37,499 nt of DNA from a bacterium (GTDB taxonomy: Bacteria; Vulcanimicrobiota; JABDET01): positions 1 through 37,499 of the forward strand of contig JAKAVV010000023.1 in the NCBI GenBank assembly GCA_021817145.1. The letters are read 5' to 3'. A program made the position numbers and the translations under genes. Positions within the stretch are counted from its first letter, which is position 1; every line of letters begins with the position of its first letter. The notes beneath the pieces were generated by a model that worked only from the letters and a program-made list of their open reading frames with translations, searched no databases and was not told where the DNA came from. Shown piece after piece: positions 1-8,891 of this stretch.

Positions 1-172
<172 letters not shown>

Positions 173-178
173 TCACAC

Positions 179-223
179 TTTGAAATTCGGCAGAGCAACT
201 CGTTTTCCTTACACTCTACAAGA
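179..223. repeat. 45-bp direct repeat, copy 1
   Basis: Identical to 1129-1173 except for one base (T200 versus C1150). The two copies are 950 bp apart in the same orientation and bracket the first MNT/HepT module. On the minus strand both copies are open in one frame (VECKENxLLCRIS), so the repeat may be a scrap of an old coding 3' end. Confidence 0.85.
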
Positions 224-229
224 GCTAAC

Positions 230-386
230 CCAATGGCAATCCCTTCCTGTCCTCCTAATGTCGCAACTCCAAACTTTGCTGGAGGGTGTAGAGTTGGGAG
301 CCATTCACAGCGTTTAGGGTGATTTGATTGGTGCCAGTGCCAACTGTGGTATACCCCGTGGAAGTGATGGTCCCAGTAATTTGTTA
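230..386 (-). other. Non-genic stretch with overlapping open frames, probable relic
   Basis: No convincing gene. On the minus strand one frame is open for 42 codons between stops (386 to 254; it includes ITGTITSTGYTTVGTGTN, which looks like a secreted beta-rich protein). A second frame is open through 230-386 and continues into the 45-bp repeat until a stop next to the ligA start. Neither has a sensible start codon and ribosome-binding site. The most likely explanation is decayed coding sequence; which frame was real cannot be decided here. Confidence 0.3.
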
Positions 387-406
387 GCTTTTCTCCCCTG
401 CCTTTG

Positions 407-778
407 TTAATGAGTTTCTTTAATCATTTTTTCAATTATATTTGCAAGATGTGGCATCTCTATAGTACAAGCATGAAACACAACTTCAGCATCTACATCA
501 AAATACTGATGGCTAATTATATTTCTCATCCCTACTACCTTTTTCCATTCAATTTCTGGATATTTTTTTAAAAGTTTGCCTTCTGTGATTTTGTCGAGTT
601 TTTTAAGAGATTCACCTATTACTATAAGCAGCATACAGATAGAATCCAATTTTTCCATACCTGCTGGCGAATCAGTAAAATCGGCAGCTTTCTTAATAGG
701 TTCAATCCTAAATAAAATTGTTTTTGCCAATTTATGAATTTGTTCTAAGCTTTCAGCAAGCAGCTCTTTGTCATACAT
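407..778 (-). CDS. hepT: HepT-like HEPN-domain toxin (DUF86)
   Basis: A 123-residue all-helical protein. Near residues 91-99 it carries GMRNIISHQYF, the RX4HXY motif of HepT toxins. In this family Arg and His form the RNase site, and the Tyr is the residue modified by the partner nucleotidyltransferase, which neutralises the toxin. The ATG at 778 overlaps the stop of the upstream mntA by 8 bp, so the pair is translationally coupled. An in-frame TTG at 796 could extend it by six residues but is less likely. The module is bracketed by a 45-bp direct repeat and sits beside a second, different MNT/HepT pair. Domain and motif calls are strong. Whether it acts as a toxin in this host is inference from the family. 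Confidence 0.85.
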   Translation of the reverse strand: MYDKELLAESLEQIHKLAKTILFRIEPIKKAADFTDSPAGMEKLDSICMLLIVIGESLKKLDKITEGKLLKKYPEIEWKKVVGMRNIISHQYFDVDAEVVFHACTIEMPHLANIIEKMIKETH

Positions 779-1073
779 ATACTGCTTCCTTATCAATCCT
801 TTTTTTCAAAAAACTGTTCATATTTTCACGATATCTAATAATATCAACAGACACGCTAAATATTTCTTCAAGGTCTTGTTTTATTCCCAACATTATAAAC
901 AAATCCGGCGTCTTCAATTTCACAACCACATCTATGTCACTGTCGAGATTTATTTCATTTCTTGCCGCTGAACCGAATATGCCTAAACCTAAAAGCCCTA
1001 AATCTTTCTCGTGTTTATCTTTATATGCCTTAAGTACATCTATTATCTGATTTTGATTTAATTTATTTTTAAT
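771..1073 (-). CDS. mntA: MNT-type minimal nucleotidyltransferase antitoxin, AUU start
   Basis: About 100 residues in the frame directly upstream of hepT. It contains GIFGSAARNEINLDSDIDVVV, the GSxAR...SDxDxxV signature of pol-beta-like minimal nucleotidyltransferases; the two Asp residues bind metal. MntA proteins AMPylate HepT and silence it. The frame has an in-frame TGA at 1086-1084 and no ATG, GTG or TTG before the catalytic motif. The best start is therefore ATT at 1073-1071, nine bases after a GAGGTGA ribosome-binding sequence, giving MKNKLNQNQIID. It could instead be an inactivated gene that lost its ATG, or the site of a sequencing error. The coding frame and its overlap with hepT are intact, which favours a living gene. 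Confidence 0.75.
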   Translation of the reverse strand: MKNKLNQNQIIDVLKAYKDKHEKDLGLLGLGIFGSAARNEINLDSDIDVVVKLKTPDLFIMLGIKQDLEEIFSVSVDIIRYRENMNSFLKKRIDKEAVYV

Positions 1074-1128
1074 AGAAATAAGTCACCTCGATTAAAATTA
1101 TATCTCTCAATTCATGATCTTCCTCCAT

Positions 1129-1173
1129 TTTGAAATTCGGCAGAGCAACCCGTTTTCCTTACACTCTACAAGA
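1129..1173. repeat. 45-bp direct repeat, copy 2
   Basis: Second copy of the element at 179-223 with a single mismatch, lying between the 5' side of mntA and the truncated hicB remnant. Homology ends abruptly at both edges, as expected of a duplicated or recombined junction. Confidence 0.85.
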
Positions 1174-1230
1174 TGACTGGGGCGCCCTTCGTTTACACGG
1201 CTTCCATCTGTCCACTTCTTGGCCTTTGAT

Positions 1231-1374
1231 TTAAATCAATTCCATTGATAATGGGAAGAAGGCAACCACCCTTTTGCAGGGAGGTATTTTGCCAAAGTAT
1301 GTTCCATCTTCCAATTTCTCGTAAATGGCTTTTGCCAGTGATCCATCAATGTATTCGGTAAGCGCTAATCGCAT
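1231..1374 (-). pseudogene. Truncated hicB-like antitoxin relic (hicA lost)
   Basis: The ATG at 1374 begins the same protein as the intact hicB at 32450-32716. The first 34 residues are identical (start MRLALTEYID, ending PPCK). About 85 bp present in the intact gene are then missing, which shifts the frame and ends the protein at 47 residues. The DNA remains homologous through the hicB stop and the start of hicA (GGAAGCCGTGTAAACG), then homology ends near 1190, so hicA is gone. The upstream palindrome is also kept. This copy is inverted relative to the intact one and about 31 kb away. It cannot encode a full HicB; a truncated product could still bind the operator, but that is speculation. 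Confidence 0.85.
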
Positions 1375-1381
1375 GATTAAA

Positions 1382-1417
1382 TTTTTTAACAGATGGAAGC
1401 AAAATCCTGTTAAAAAA
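1382..1417 (-). promoter_or_regulatory. Palindromic operator of the hicB relic
   Basis: TTTTTTAACAG and CTGTTAAAAAA form an 11-bp perfect inverted repeat with a 14-base spacer, just upstream of the relic start. The same element is at 32407-32442 before the intact hicB. HicB proteins commonly autoregulate by binding an inverted repeat over their promoter; the operator role here is inferred from position. Confidence 0.6.
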
Positions 1418-1526
1418 CCGGTTTTTCATGAATAAGGGCTGGGATTCCCCCTGCTGCTGCCAATCCTATTTCGTTAACTCTCTCGATTATCCAAGCGATT
1501 ATTTTGTGGGCGCTAGACCTGCGCGG
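1410..1526 (-). other. Open stretch in frame with the hepT-2 stop codon, probable relic
   Basis: Immediately after the hepT-2 TAG at 1529-1527 the same frame stays open for 38 codons to a TAA at 1412-1410, including IIAWIIERVNEIGLAAAGG. It could be leftover coding sequence or readthrough space. No start codon and ribosome-binding site support a separate gene. Confidence 0.25.
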
Positions 1527-1955
1527 CTACTTCCATTTTGCGCTCGTGTTTAAAAATTTTAAGATAGATTTTTTAAATAATTCAAAATCATTGAGTCTGC
1601 GCGCAAGTATTCCAAAAATAATTTCATCTTCAATTTCTCCATACTCATGGACCAGTAAATTTCTCAATCCTTTCATCTCTTTAAGTCTTCTTGAAAGAGA
1701 TGGATCAATGATTCTTGTTTTTTCTAATTTTTTGAAAAAATCGTCTTGTTCTCCTGGGAGCCCAAGTTTTAATCCGGAAACGATAAGACTGCAAATATCC
1801 AGAACACACTCAATGGAAATTTGCAAAAGCCTTTCAGATGCTCTTTTTTTTTCGCTCTTTTGATACTCTGAAAACTGCTGCGGGAAAATTTGGCGAAGTT
1901 CTTTTAAATAGCCATTCAGAGTATCAACTTTTTTAAGAATTCTATCTTTATCCAC
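1527..1955 (-). CDS. hepT: HepT-like HEPN-domain toxin, second module
   Basis: A 142-residue helical protein with GLRNLLVHEYGEIED near its middle-to-end, again the RX4HXY motif of HepT. It is clearly a different lineage from the HepT at 407-778: the two share the motif but little else. The GTG at 1955 gives an 8-bp overlap with the upstream nucleotidyltransferase stop, the same coupling as the first module. An ATG at 1973 would add six residues. The likely role is a ribonuclease-type toxin held inactive by its partner, by family analogy. Two unlike MNT/HepT modules side by side suggest a site that accumulates such modules. Confidence 0.85.
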   Translation of the reverse strand: MDKDRILKKVDTLNGYLKELRQIFPQQFSEYQKSEKKRASERLLQISIECVLDICSLIVSGLKLGLPGEQDDFFKKLEKTRIIDPSLSRRLKEMKGLRNLLVHEYGEIEDEIIFGILARRLNDFELFKKSILKFLNTSAKWK

Positions 1956-2418
1956 TGCGAAGCATCTCGGCAAGATACTCTTGATAATAAGGTTTTAAGT
2001 CTTCCCACTTCCTCAGTGTGTCGAAAGCTGCTTCATAAATGAGATCCTCATTTTTAGTAAAGAGCAATTTCCCTTCTTTCATAACTCTGTGGCGAATGTA
2101 TAAAGGAAGGGTATGAAAGAAGTGAACATCAAGACCAAAGTCAATATAAGAAAGTTTATTTAAAAAAAAATTGACAGGAGACTTTTCCCATGCATCAGGC
2201 ATAAATAAGAGACAGACGTCCAAATCTCGATACTGTTTTCCTGAGGTTCTTGCCGCGCTGCCAAAAAGGAATGCGGCAAACACATCAGGATCTTGGCTCA
2301 AAACTTTCAAAAGCTGTTTTAGTTTTTTAACATCTTTCTGCTGCTTCAAGTGAAGGTTATCGGGGTAAACATACAGTTTTGAGCGAACAGGATTCTGCAA
2401 CTCTGCCTTTGTGACCAT
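1948..2418 (-). CDS. mntA: MNT-type nucleotidyltransferase antitoxin, second module
   Basis: About 156 residues from the ATG at 2418 (the open frame extends upstream to 2496, but that part is not typical of the family). The core FLFGSAARTSGKQYRDLDVC carries the GSxAR and DxD elements of a pol-beta-like nucleotidyltransferase; the Asp pair should bind metal. The rest is a helical C-terminal region. It pairs with the overlapping HepT downstream and should modify its motif tyrosine. This protein is longer than the first MntA (about 100 residues), consistent with a separate origin. About 96 bp separate its start from the end of lptD. Confidence 0.85.
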   Translation of the reverse strand: MVTKAELQNPVRSKLYVYPDNLHLKQQKDVKKLKQLLKVLSQDPDVFAAFLFGSAARTSGKQYRDLDVCLLFMPDAWEKSPVNFFLNKLSYIDFGLDVHFFHTLPLYIRHRVMKEGKLLFTKNEDLIYEAAFDTLRKWEDLKPYYQEYLAEMLRSG

Positions 2419-2514
2419 AAGAGTATTTTCGATGACAGCAGCGAACCCCCTGCGCTTTAAAATTTCATTTCTAGAGAAGCAGACCAAGCAGAACAAATTA
2501 GCAGTACGACAACC

Positions 2515-4698
2515 TCACGGGAAAGTGGTAGGAATAGTCATGGGATTAGATTCAATAATCGGATTAAAACCCATTTGAACAGACTGCTGCGGGAAAGCCT
2601 TTAAACTAAATGACAGTAAAACCTCTCTCATGTGCCAGCGGTAAATGATCTGCCCAATCCAGTCATGCCAGTTTTTTGTAATGGCGATATCCTGATATCC
2701 AAGCTGACCTGTGGGAAGATTAAAATCTGCCCAGTACTGCAGCCTGATCCCATTTAAAAGTGTTTTTGGCAGGGGCCAGAAATCTGCATTAACAATAAAA
2801 CTGTCCCATCTCTTTAGATTAGGATCATAATACCCGTCAAAATGGAAATACCAATTCTTTTTAGGATGCAGCTGGAGTCTTGCCACCAATTCCTGATAAA
2901 ACTTATTTTTATAATCATAAGCAGAACCCACATCAATTCTCCAGAGATTTTTATCATGAAGAGAAAATTCCGCGCTCAGCATTTTGTAAGGTTGAACGAT
3001 GTCAAAAATAAGAGGATCGTACCCAATGTCGCTTTGAGAACGATAATCCAATAAAGCGTCAAAATGATTCCACAAATGAGCTGACATTTGAGCCTCTCCC
3101 CCTAAAATATATCGAGCCGAATACCTCTGGGTGGGGTAAAAATCGCCTGTATCATAGAAATCCTGCTGATACAATCCTGCTGTCATCAACTGTAAAGAAT
3201 GTCCAAGAGGGTAAGTTTTCTGAGGAATGTTCAATAAAAAATCAAGTCTGTCAGCAGCAAGGCTGTTAAATGATTCAAAATATCTTCCATAAGTCAAAGT
3301 CATTTGATAGGGGAGTGACAGAGGTTTAAAATTCAGATTCGTACTCTGGATGGTAAGAGCAGGAAGCTGGTTTAAAAACCCCCCATTCGAAAGAGTGGAA
3401 TTTGTCTTTTCATAGATTAAATTTACCGTGAGATCTTTGAACTGCTTTGTGATCTGGGTTAAATTATGCAGAGTGCTGTCCCCAATTCCTGACTGCACAG
3501 AATGAAAATAATTTTCAGTAAAATTCAAGGTTAACTGATCTCCAAAATTTTGCAGACGATGATAAGAAATGGTTTGACTATTACTGATCCCGCTGGTAAA
3601 ATTACTGTTATCACTCAAATTCCAGGAGTAATTTTTGCTCTGACGACTCAGTCCCCCAGAAAAAGTAATATTCTCAGGGGAAACAATAGGAGGAACGTTA
3701 AATCGAAAAAGACTGAAACTCCCCTGAGCCTGCAAACTCCCAAAATTATAGTGAAAATTTCCTGAATCCTGTTCTCGGGTATAATGCTGGAAATTCGTGC
3801 CATTCTGCTGCAGAATATTCAAAGAAACATCCCCTTTTCTCCCTAATTGAATGCTTTGATCCACTCCTAATGCCAGTCCAGTTTTTTGATAATAATCAAA
3901 AAGGAAATCCCCGCTGTTGTGCCCGAAAACAGTGTAATTGGTAACGGTTTTAATAAAAACCCCGTCAATTTGATCATATCCAAAAGTAGGGAAATAAGAT
4001 TGACGTTTCGGGTGAGGTTTTAAGCTGATCACGATCCTTTTTCTTTCTAATAAAGGGAAATTGCCAATCCATAATCTTCCATTGGTAATCACCATTTTGT
4101 CACCTGGAATCACTTTGATTTTTTCCCCTGAAAAACGATAATGTTTTTTCCCCCATGGGAAATCACAGGTGGTTGCCTGAGCCTTGGCAAGAGAAATAAC
4201 CCCCTTTTTTATCGTAATTTTCTCTGCTTTATAAAATAGAAATCCATGAATTTTCTCCCCTTGAAACCAGATATTGCTGGTTTTCCCTGCTGCGGAAAAA
4301 ATCTCGCCGCTTCGAGTTTTAAGATTATACACAAGCCTTTTCCCGTGAGTAATCTCCCCCGGCTGTTGAAAAATCACACCGTGTTCAGTGCGAACAACTC
4401 CTGTTTTAAAATTATAAATAAGAACAGGGGTCTTCACAATCAAGCCTTGATACATAAACACAACATGACCATTGGCAGCAACGTATGGCTTTCTGTACCA
4501 GATTCTATCAGCGGTAACCTGAGCCATCCCTTTCCCAATAACAATTCCTTTTTTTATAGTAGAGAGAGGTTTTTGAGACTGTCCCAACTTCTTTTGAACA
4601 GGTTTATCTGTCTTAACAGAAGTAGAAGATAAGACAGCAGAAAAAGCGATGCCGCATAAAATCAAAAACATAGAAACGAAAAATAAGACTCGCTTCAT
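2515..4698 (-). CDS. lptD: LptD/OstA-like LPS-assembly outer-membrane protein
   Basis: 727 residues. It has a Sec signal peptide (residues 1 to about 23, hydrophobic core FFVSMFLILCGIAFS) and then an OstA/LptA-type beta-jellyroll (about 50-190), with the recurring pattern of a stretch naming a modified substrate form (YVAANGHVVFMYQG, LIYNFKTGVVRTEHG). A long region of alternating hydrophobic, aromatic-rich strands (about 240-727) follows, as in the LptD barrel. In LptD the jellyroll accepts lipopolysaccharide from the periplasmic bridge and the barrel inserts it into the outer leaflet. It starts directly after the stop of the LptF/LptG-type gene (TAAATG), so the two are coupled and likely act in the same export pathway. 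LptD is usually 750-800 residues, so this is slightly short. The fold call is good; the exact substrate in this organism is unknown. Confidence 0.8.
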   Translation of the reverse strand: MKRVLFFVSMFLILCGIAFSAVLSSTSVKTDKPVQKKLGQSQKPLSTIKKGIVIGKGMAQVTADRIWYRKPYVAANGHVVFMYQGLIVKTPVLIYNFKTGVVRTEHGVIFQQPGEITHGKRLVYNLKTRSGEIFSAAGKTSNIWFQGEKIHGFLFYKAEKITIKKGVISLAKAQATTCDFPWGKKHYRFSGEKIKVIPGDKMVITNGRLWIGNFPLLERKRIVISLKPHPKRQSYFPTFGYDQIDGVFIKTVTNYTVFGHNSGDFLFDYYQKTGLALGVDQSIQLGRKGDVSLNILQQNGTNFQHYTREQDSGNFHYNFGSLQAQGSFSLFRFNVPPIVSPENITFSGGLSRQSKNYSWNLSDNSNFTSGISNSQTISYHRLQNFGDQLTLNFTENYFHSVQSGIGDSTLHNLTQITKQFKDLTVNLIYEKTNSTLSNGGFLNQLPALTIQSTNLNFKPLSLPYQMTLTYGRYFESFNSLAADRLDFLLNIPQKTYPLGHSLQLMTAGLYQQDFYDTGDFYPTQRYSARYILGGEAQMSAHLWNHFDALLDYRSQSDIGYDPLIFDIVQPYKMLSAEFSLHDKNLWRIDVGSAYDYKNKFYQELVARLQLHPKKNWYFHFDGYYDPNLKRWDSFIVNADFWPLPKTLLNGIRLQYWADFNLPTGQLGYQDIAITKNWHDWIGQIIYRWHMREVLLSFSLKAFPQQSVQMGFNPIIESNPMTIPTTFP

Positions 4699-5781
4699 TT
4701 ACCCTGAGGGAAGCTCTTCTAAAATTAAGAAAAATATTCCCGCTCCTCCAAGCAGAAGATTTGGCAGCCAGGCAGCTGCCAAAGGAGGTAGAATCCCTGT
4801 AATTCCGAGAACGCGGCAGAGAGAAAACAAACAGTAATATACAAATAAAAGAGATACTGCCAGAGCAATACTGATAAATCTTCCCCCTTTCGGAAATTTT
4901 ACGCCCAGTGGAACACCAATAAGACTGGCGATTAAACAGCCAAAGGGGATGCTGAATTTAAGATAGTAGTCTGTTGACATTTGGGCAGTGGAAATTCCGC
5001 TTTTTTTAAAAAGCTTAATCTGCTTTTTAAGCTGTTCAGCAGTCATTTCAAAAGGGGTTCTTTCTCCGCGCAGGAACAAACGCGGATCTATGGTCACAGG
5101 GATAATCATTTCTTTAAAGCTGGCTTCATACCGGGTCAATCCTTTCTGATTGTAATCATGAATAGAACCATGATAAAGATAGAAATCTCTCCCATTATAC
5201 CGAGCTTTGCTTGCAATCACCAACTTGGGATAAGAGCCGCTGGAGGGCTCGTAAATCATCACGTGATAAAGAAAATGATGAACTCTATCCACCCCTCCAA
5301 TATAAAAAACGGTATGATTTGGTCCATGAATAAAAACATTGGGTTGAACAGGAGGGATTGTTTCTCTCATCAATATTCTTCTTACGATATCCTCGGATTT
5401 ATGGGTTGTCCAGGGGGCAATATCATTATTTGTGACAAAAGCGGCAAGAGCGAGAAAAAGAGCGAAAATAAAAATGGGGAGAGAGAGCCTGATAAAACTG
5501 ATCCCGCTTGTTCTCATTGCCATGATTTCATGATCAGCAGCCAGTTTTCCCAATCCCAGTAAACTGGCAAACAGCATGGCTACAGGAAAAGTCAAAACAA
5601 GAATGGCGGGAATTCTGAGGATTAACATCTCAATAATAGCCGAAAAAGGGATCTGTTTATTGACAATTTGATTCACCAGCAGAAAAATAATATTAGCCAC
5701 CATGAACAAAAGAAAACCGCCGGAAGCTAAAAACAAAGGTCCAAAAATCTCGGAAAGGAGATACCTATCAGCTAGTTTCAC
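4699..5781 (-). CDS. LptF/LptG-family LPS export permease
   Basis: 360 residues with the YjgP/YjgQ layout: three N-terminal membrane helices (the first begins near residue 12), a periplasmic beta-rich domain (about 130-240) and three C-terminal helices. Family landmarks include RIPAILVLTFPVAMLFA in the third-helix region and MRTSGIS in the coupling region. In the Lpt system this permease and the LptB ATPase extract LPS from the inner membrane. Only one permease gene is here; its partner must be elsewhere. The start is GTG at 5781, inside the end of the HD-GYP gene (14-bp overlap), and the stop abuts lptD. LptF and LptG cannot be told apart from this sequence alone. Confidence 0.88.
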   Translation of the reverse strand: MKLADRYLLSEIFGPLFLASGGFLLFMVANIIFLLVNQIVNKQIPFSAIIEMLILRIPAILVLTFPVAMLFASLLGLGKLAADHEIMAMRTSGISFIRLSLPIFIFALFLALAAFVTNNDIAPWTTHKSEDIVRRILMRETIPPVQPNVFIHGPNHTVFYIGGVDRVHHFLYHVMIYEPSSGSYPKLVIASKARYNGRDFYLYHGSIHDYNQKGLTRYEASFKEMIIPVTIDPRLFLRGERTPFEMTAEQLKKQIKLFKKSGISTAQMSTDYYLKFSIPFGCLIASLIGVPLGVKFPKGGRFISIALAVSLLFVYYCLFSLCRVLGITGILPPLAAAWLPNLLLGGAGIFFLILEELPSG

Positions 5782-6868
5782 GAGAGATAATCTTTAAAAA
5801 AACTTGAACAATAATTGGATCGAACTGTTTTCCTGCCCCATTTTTAATCTCTGCTTTAGCTGTCTCTTCAGGCAGAGCTTTCCGATAAGCTCGATCACTG
5901 GTCATAGCATCCCAGGAATCAGCCACTGCGATCACACGCGCAATTAAAGGAATCTCTTCACCAAGCAGCCGATCTGGATAACCTGAGCCATCAAATCTTT
6001 CTTGATGGTGCAAAATTCCAAGCCGCACATTTTCAGAAAGCCCAAGAGGTTCTAAAATTTCAAACCCCATCCCCGGATGTTTTTCGATTTGTTCTCTTTC
6101 CTCACGAGACAGGTCTCCCGGTTTGCGGAGAACAGATTCCTCAATCCCAATCTTTCCCACATCATGCAGAAGAGCTGAAATCTCTATTTCTTGTGTCAAT
6201 TCTTCATCAAGCTTTAATTCCTGAGCGATCTTTTTCGAATATTCTGATACTCTTTGACAATGTTCAAGAGTATAGTTGTCTTTATATCCAATTGAACGAG
6301 CCAAACACCTAACCGCTCCCAGATAACTTTTTTCAAGTTTATGATAGAGCCAGGCATTATGCATAGCCACAGAACCCTGATCCGCCAGAGCCGACACCAT
6401 CTGTAAATCAATTTCATTGAAAACCCTTGAAGAGGCTTTGGAATCAAGATAGATCACTCCGATTGTTTCACCTGTGGATTGAACAAGAGGAACACAAAGA
6501 ATGGATCTCACTGCGCTCAATCGAAGAGATTGGCTTGCATTAAAATCTTTTGGAGCATTGTCACTGACAACCGCTTTTTTCGACTCAAGAACCTGATTGA
6601 TAACCGTTATAGAGGCTTGAAAATCCTTGTTATGAAGAGTATCTGCTTGAATTTCTCTCCCAAGCTGGAATTCTGGAGGTTCTGGACCAGGCTTTTCTTT
6701 AAACAAAATCCCCCCACGTTCAGCCCCTGCTGCTCGAATCGCCATATCCAGCAGAATTTCCATAATCTCCCCAATATCAAGAGTTGAATTAATGGTTTTA
6801 CTTCCCTGGCAGATCGCTGCGAAAAGGGCTTTTTCTTCAGGAATAAGTCCGGGATTTATATTTTTCAT
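5768..6868 (-). CDS. GAF-HD-GYP protein, probable cyclic-di-GMP phosphodiesterase
   Basis: 366 residues from the ATG at 6868; a TTG at 6964 could extend it but would run into the divergent cyclophilin gene. Residues about 10-180 form a GAF sensor domain. Residues about 195-360 form an HD-GYP domain with [10 protein letters not shown] near 235 (the metal-binding HD) and [12 protein letters not shown] near 288, the GYP signature. HD-GYP enzymes hydrolyse cyclic-di-GMP. Together with the PilZ protein at 16382-16741 this implies cyclic-di-GMP signalling in the organism. It is the first gene of the unit leading into lptF/G and lptD and overlaps lptF/G by 14 bp. The GAF ligand is unknown. Confidence 0.88.
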   Translation of the reverse strand: MKNINPGLIPEEKALFAAICQGSKTINSTLDIGEIMEILLDMAIRAAGAERGGILFKEKPGPEPPEFQLGREIQADTLHNKDFQASITVINQVLESKKAVVSDNAPKDFNASQSLRLSAVRSILCVPLVQSTGETIGVIYLDSKASSRVFNEIDLQMVSALADQGSVAMHNAWLYHKLEKSYLGAVRCLARSIGYKDNYTLEHCQRVSEYSKKIAQELKLDEELTQEIEISALLHDVGKIGIEESVLRKPGDLSREEREQIEKHPGMGFEILEPLGLSENVRLGILHHQERFDGSGYPDRLLGEEIPLIARVIAVADSWDAMTSDRAYRKALPEETAKAEIKNGAGKQFDPIIVQVFLKIISRETS

Positions 6869-6949
6869 CCCTGTTCTGGTTTTCCAATATTTGAGAAATC
6901 CCTCCACAAAAAAGGGTTTTATTCGCACATTGTGAAAGTTAAAACTCTT

Positions 6950-7666
6950 ATGAGACAATTTCAAAAGCAGCTTAAACCTTATTTCTCAGCGTTTTTCGCA
7001 TTAACCTTTTTGTTCACCTTGTCATCATGTGCTCACTCATCCAATAAAATCGCTCCAATCTCAGCTCAGAAAGAAGAAACCTCTGCTCTAGCCAGCAGCA
7101 GAAATATAAAGAAAGGATATGATTCATCCAATATGACAGATAAAAGCGCAGCTGACAGCAAACAAAATCCAGTGGTTGAGATGACCACTTCCTTAGGAAC
7201 CATTAAAATCGAGCTTTATCCCGACAAAGCTCCGATTACCGTCCAAAATTTTTTAGATTACGTAAAAGAAGGTTTTTACAACGGGACAATCTTTCATCGA
7301 GTAATTCCCAACTTTATGATACAAGGGGGAGGTTTTACTCCTGATATGAATCAGAAACCTACCCGTCCTCCCATTAAAAACGAAGCGGATAATGGATTAA
7401 AAAACCTGGAAGGAACCATTGCAATGGCGCGAACAAATGAGATCAACAGCGCCACTTCCCAATTTTTTATCAATACCGCAAACAACTATTTTTTAGACCA
7501 TAGGAATGATACACCTGAGGGGTATGGATACGCTGTTTTTGGAAAAGTCATCAGCGGTATGGCTGTCGCCCATAAAATTGAACACGTGCAGACAAAAACC
7601 ATTGGACCTTTCCAGGATGTGCCTGTTCAACCCGTGGTCATTGAATCCGTGAAGATCGAAAAGTGA
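6950..7666 (+). CDS. Cyclophilin-type peptidyl-prolyl isomerase, lipoprotein
   Basis: About 238 residues. The N-terminus has a basic start, a hydrophobic stretch (FFALTFLFT) and a lipobox LSSC, so it is probably lipid-anchored at the cell envelope. A polar linker (to about residue 75) precedes a complete cyclophilin domain. [13 protein letters not shown] supplies the catalytic Arg and surrounding residues, and [11 protein letters not shown] is the second family block. These enzymes speed prolyl isomerisation of exported proteins. I chose the ATG at 6950 because it gives a normal signal peptide; an in-frame GTG at 6932 adds six residues. It is divergent from the HD-GYP gene, with about 80 bp between the starts. 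Confidence 0.92.
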   Translation: MRQFQKQLKPYFSAFFALTFLFTLSSCAHSSNKIAPISAQKEETSALASSRNIKKGYDSSNMTDKSAADSKQNPVVEMTTSLGTIKIELYPDKAPITVQNFLDYVKEGFYNGTIFHRVIPNFMIQGGGFTPDMNQKPTRPPIKNEADNGLKNLEGTIAMARTNEINSATSQFFINTANNYFLDHRNDTPEGYGYAVFGKVISGMAVAHKIEHVQTKTIGPFQDVPVQPVVIESVKIEK

Positions 7667-7689
7667 ATCACTAGCCTCTTTTTTATTTT

Positions 7690-8871
7690 GTGCTGCGAAA
7701 CAAAGAAGTAACGATTTCTAAAAAAGCAAAAAAAAGAATTGAAAAGGGTGGATTATGGATTTATCGCAGTGAAATCCAGGAAGATATCTCTTCTATCCCA
7801 GTTGGTGAACTGGTTCAGGTAAAAACAGAAACAGAATACATTGGCAGAGGATATATCCATCCTAAGCAGACCATTTCCATAAGGCTATTAACTCAAAAAA
7901 ATGAACCCATAACTTCCGATCTTTTTGAAAAAAAAATCTTAACAGCTCTGGACTTAAGAGAAAAGATTCAATTTCCTGCTGATGAACCCAGACGCCTTAT
8001 TAACAGCGAAGGGGATAATTTGCCAGGATTAGTCCTTGATCAATACGGTAAAATTTTAGTTTTCCAAATTTTCACTCAAGGAATGGAAAAATGGAAGAAT
8101 CTTTTATTGAACCTTTTTAAGAAAATCTTTCATCCATCCGCACTTCTTGAGAAAAGCATAGGCGCGCTTAGAAAACAGGAGGGGCTGGAAGAGATCTGCT
8201 ATCTCCATTTTGGCGAAATTCTACAGCCTGCACTTTTTAAAATCGACGGCTTATCCTTCTGGATTGATTTATTAGAAGGGCATAAAACGGGGTTTTACCT
8301 GGACCAAAGAGAGAACCGAAAAAAATTAAAAGATTATGTCAAAGGAGGGGCTTTTTTAGATCCATTTTCTTATACAGGCGGGATGAGTCTTTATGCCGCA
8401 GCTTTTGGAGCAGCCCATGTAGAAGCAGTAGAAGATTCACACAAAATCATCCCCTTGCTTGAGAAAAACATCCAAGAAAACAAAATGAAGGATAGAATTC
8501 TGTTTTTTCAGGGGAATGCTTTTCACTTTTTGCGAGAAAAAATTTTAGAAAAAAAAGTGTATGACACAATTCTCCTGGATCCATCCTCTTTCGCGAAGAA
8601 CAAAAAGGATTTTAAAAAAGCTTTGAGCGGATACAAAGAAATTCATCTTTCCGCATTAAAATTGCTTCATTCAGGGGGATTTCTAATCACTTATTCTTGT
8701 TCGCAAAATATAACTGAAAAAGATTTTTTAGAAATGATCCTGGAAGCTGCAGCAGACACCAAAAGATCTCTTCAAATCATAGAGAGACAGGGGGCAAGCA
8801 GGGATCATCCTGTCAGAGGTGGAATGCCTGAAACAGAATATTTAAAAGGATTCATTTTCAGAGTTGTTTAA
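7690..8871 (+). CDS. RlmI/RlmK-like class I rRNA methyltransferase
   Basis: 393 residues. It has an N-terminal PUA-like RNA-binding domain (opening with KKAKKRIEKGGLWIYRSEI), a central helical and beta linker, and a Rossmann SAM-binding domain with FLDPFSYTGGMSLYAAAFGA near residue 222 and LLDPSSFAK near 297. This is the architecture of the RlmI family, which makes m5C in 23S rRNA. Motif IV here is DPSSF rather than the common DPPSF, a tolerated variant as far as I recall. TYSCSQNI near 337 supplies the Cys of this family. The start is GTG at 7690, 23 bp after the cyclophilin stop. The exact target nucleotide is not assignable. Confidence 0.87.
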   Translation: MLRNKEVTISKKAKKRIEKGGLWIYRSEIQEDISSIPVGELVQVKTETEYIGRGYIHPKQTISIRLLTQKNEPITSDLFEKKILTALDLREKIQFPADEPRRLINSEGDNLPGLVLDQYGKILVFQIFTQGMEKWKNLLLNLFKKIFHPSALLEKSIGALRKQEGLEEICYLHFGEILQPALFKIDGLSFWIDLLEGHKTGFYLDQRENRKKLKDYVKGGAFLDPFSYTGGMSLYAAAFGAAHVEAVEDSHKIIPLLEKNIQENKMKDRILFFQGNAFHFLREKILEKKVYDTILLDPSSFAKNKKDFKKALSGYKEIHLSALKLLHSGGFLITYSCSQNITEKDFLEMILEAAADTKRSLQIIERQGASRDHPVRGGMPETEYLKGFIFRVV

Positions 8872-8891
8872 TCCAATAGACGATCGTACAT

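Noticed and set aside
718-1050. Plus-strand open frame across the mntA/hepT junction
   Set aside because: The minus strand encodes the clear MntA and HepT motifs.
1504-1863. Plus-strand open frame over the second hepT
   Set aside because: Antisense to a protein with an intact RX4HXY motif.
4981-5562. Plus-strand open frame of 193 codons within the LptF/LptG-type gene
   Set aside because: Antisense shadow of a well-supported membrane protein; composition and lack of a ribosome-binding site argue against it.
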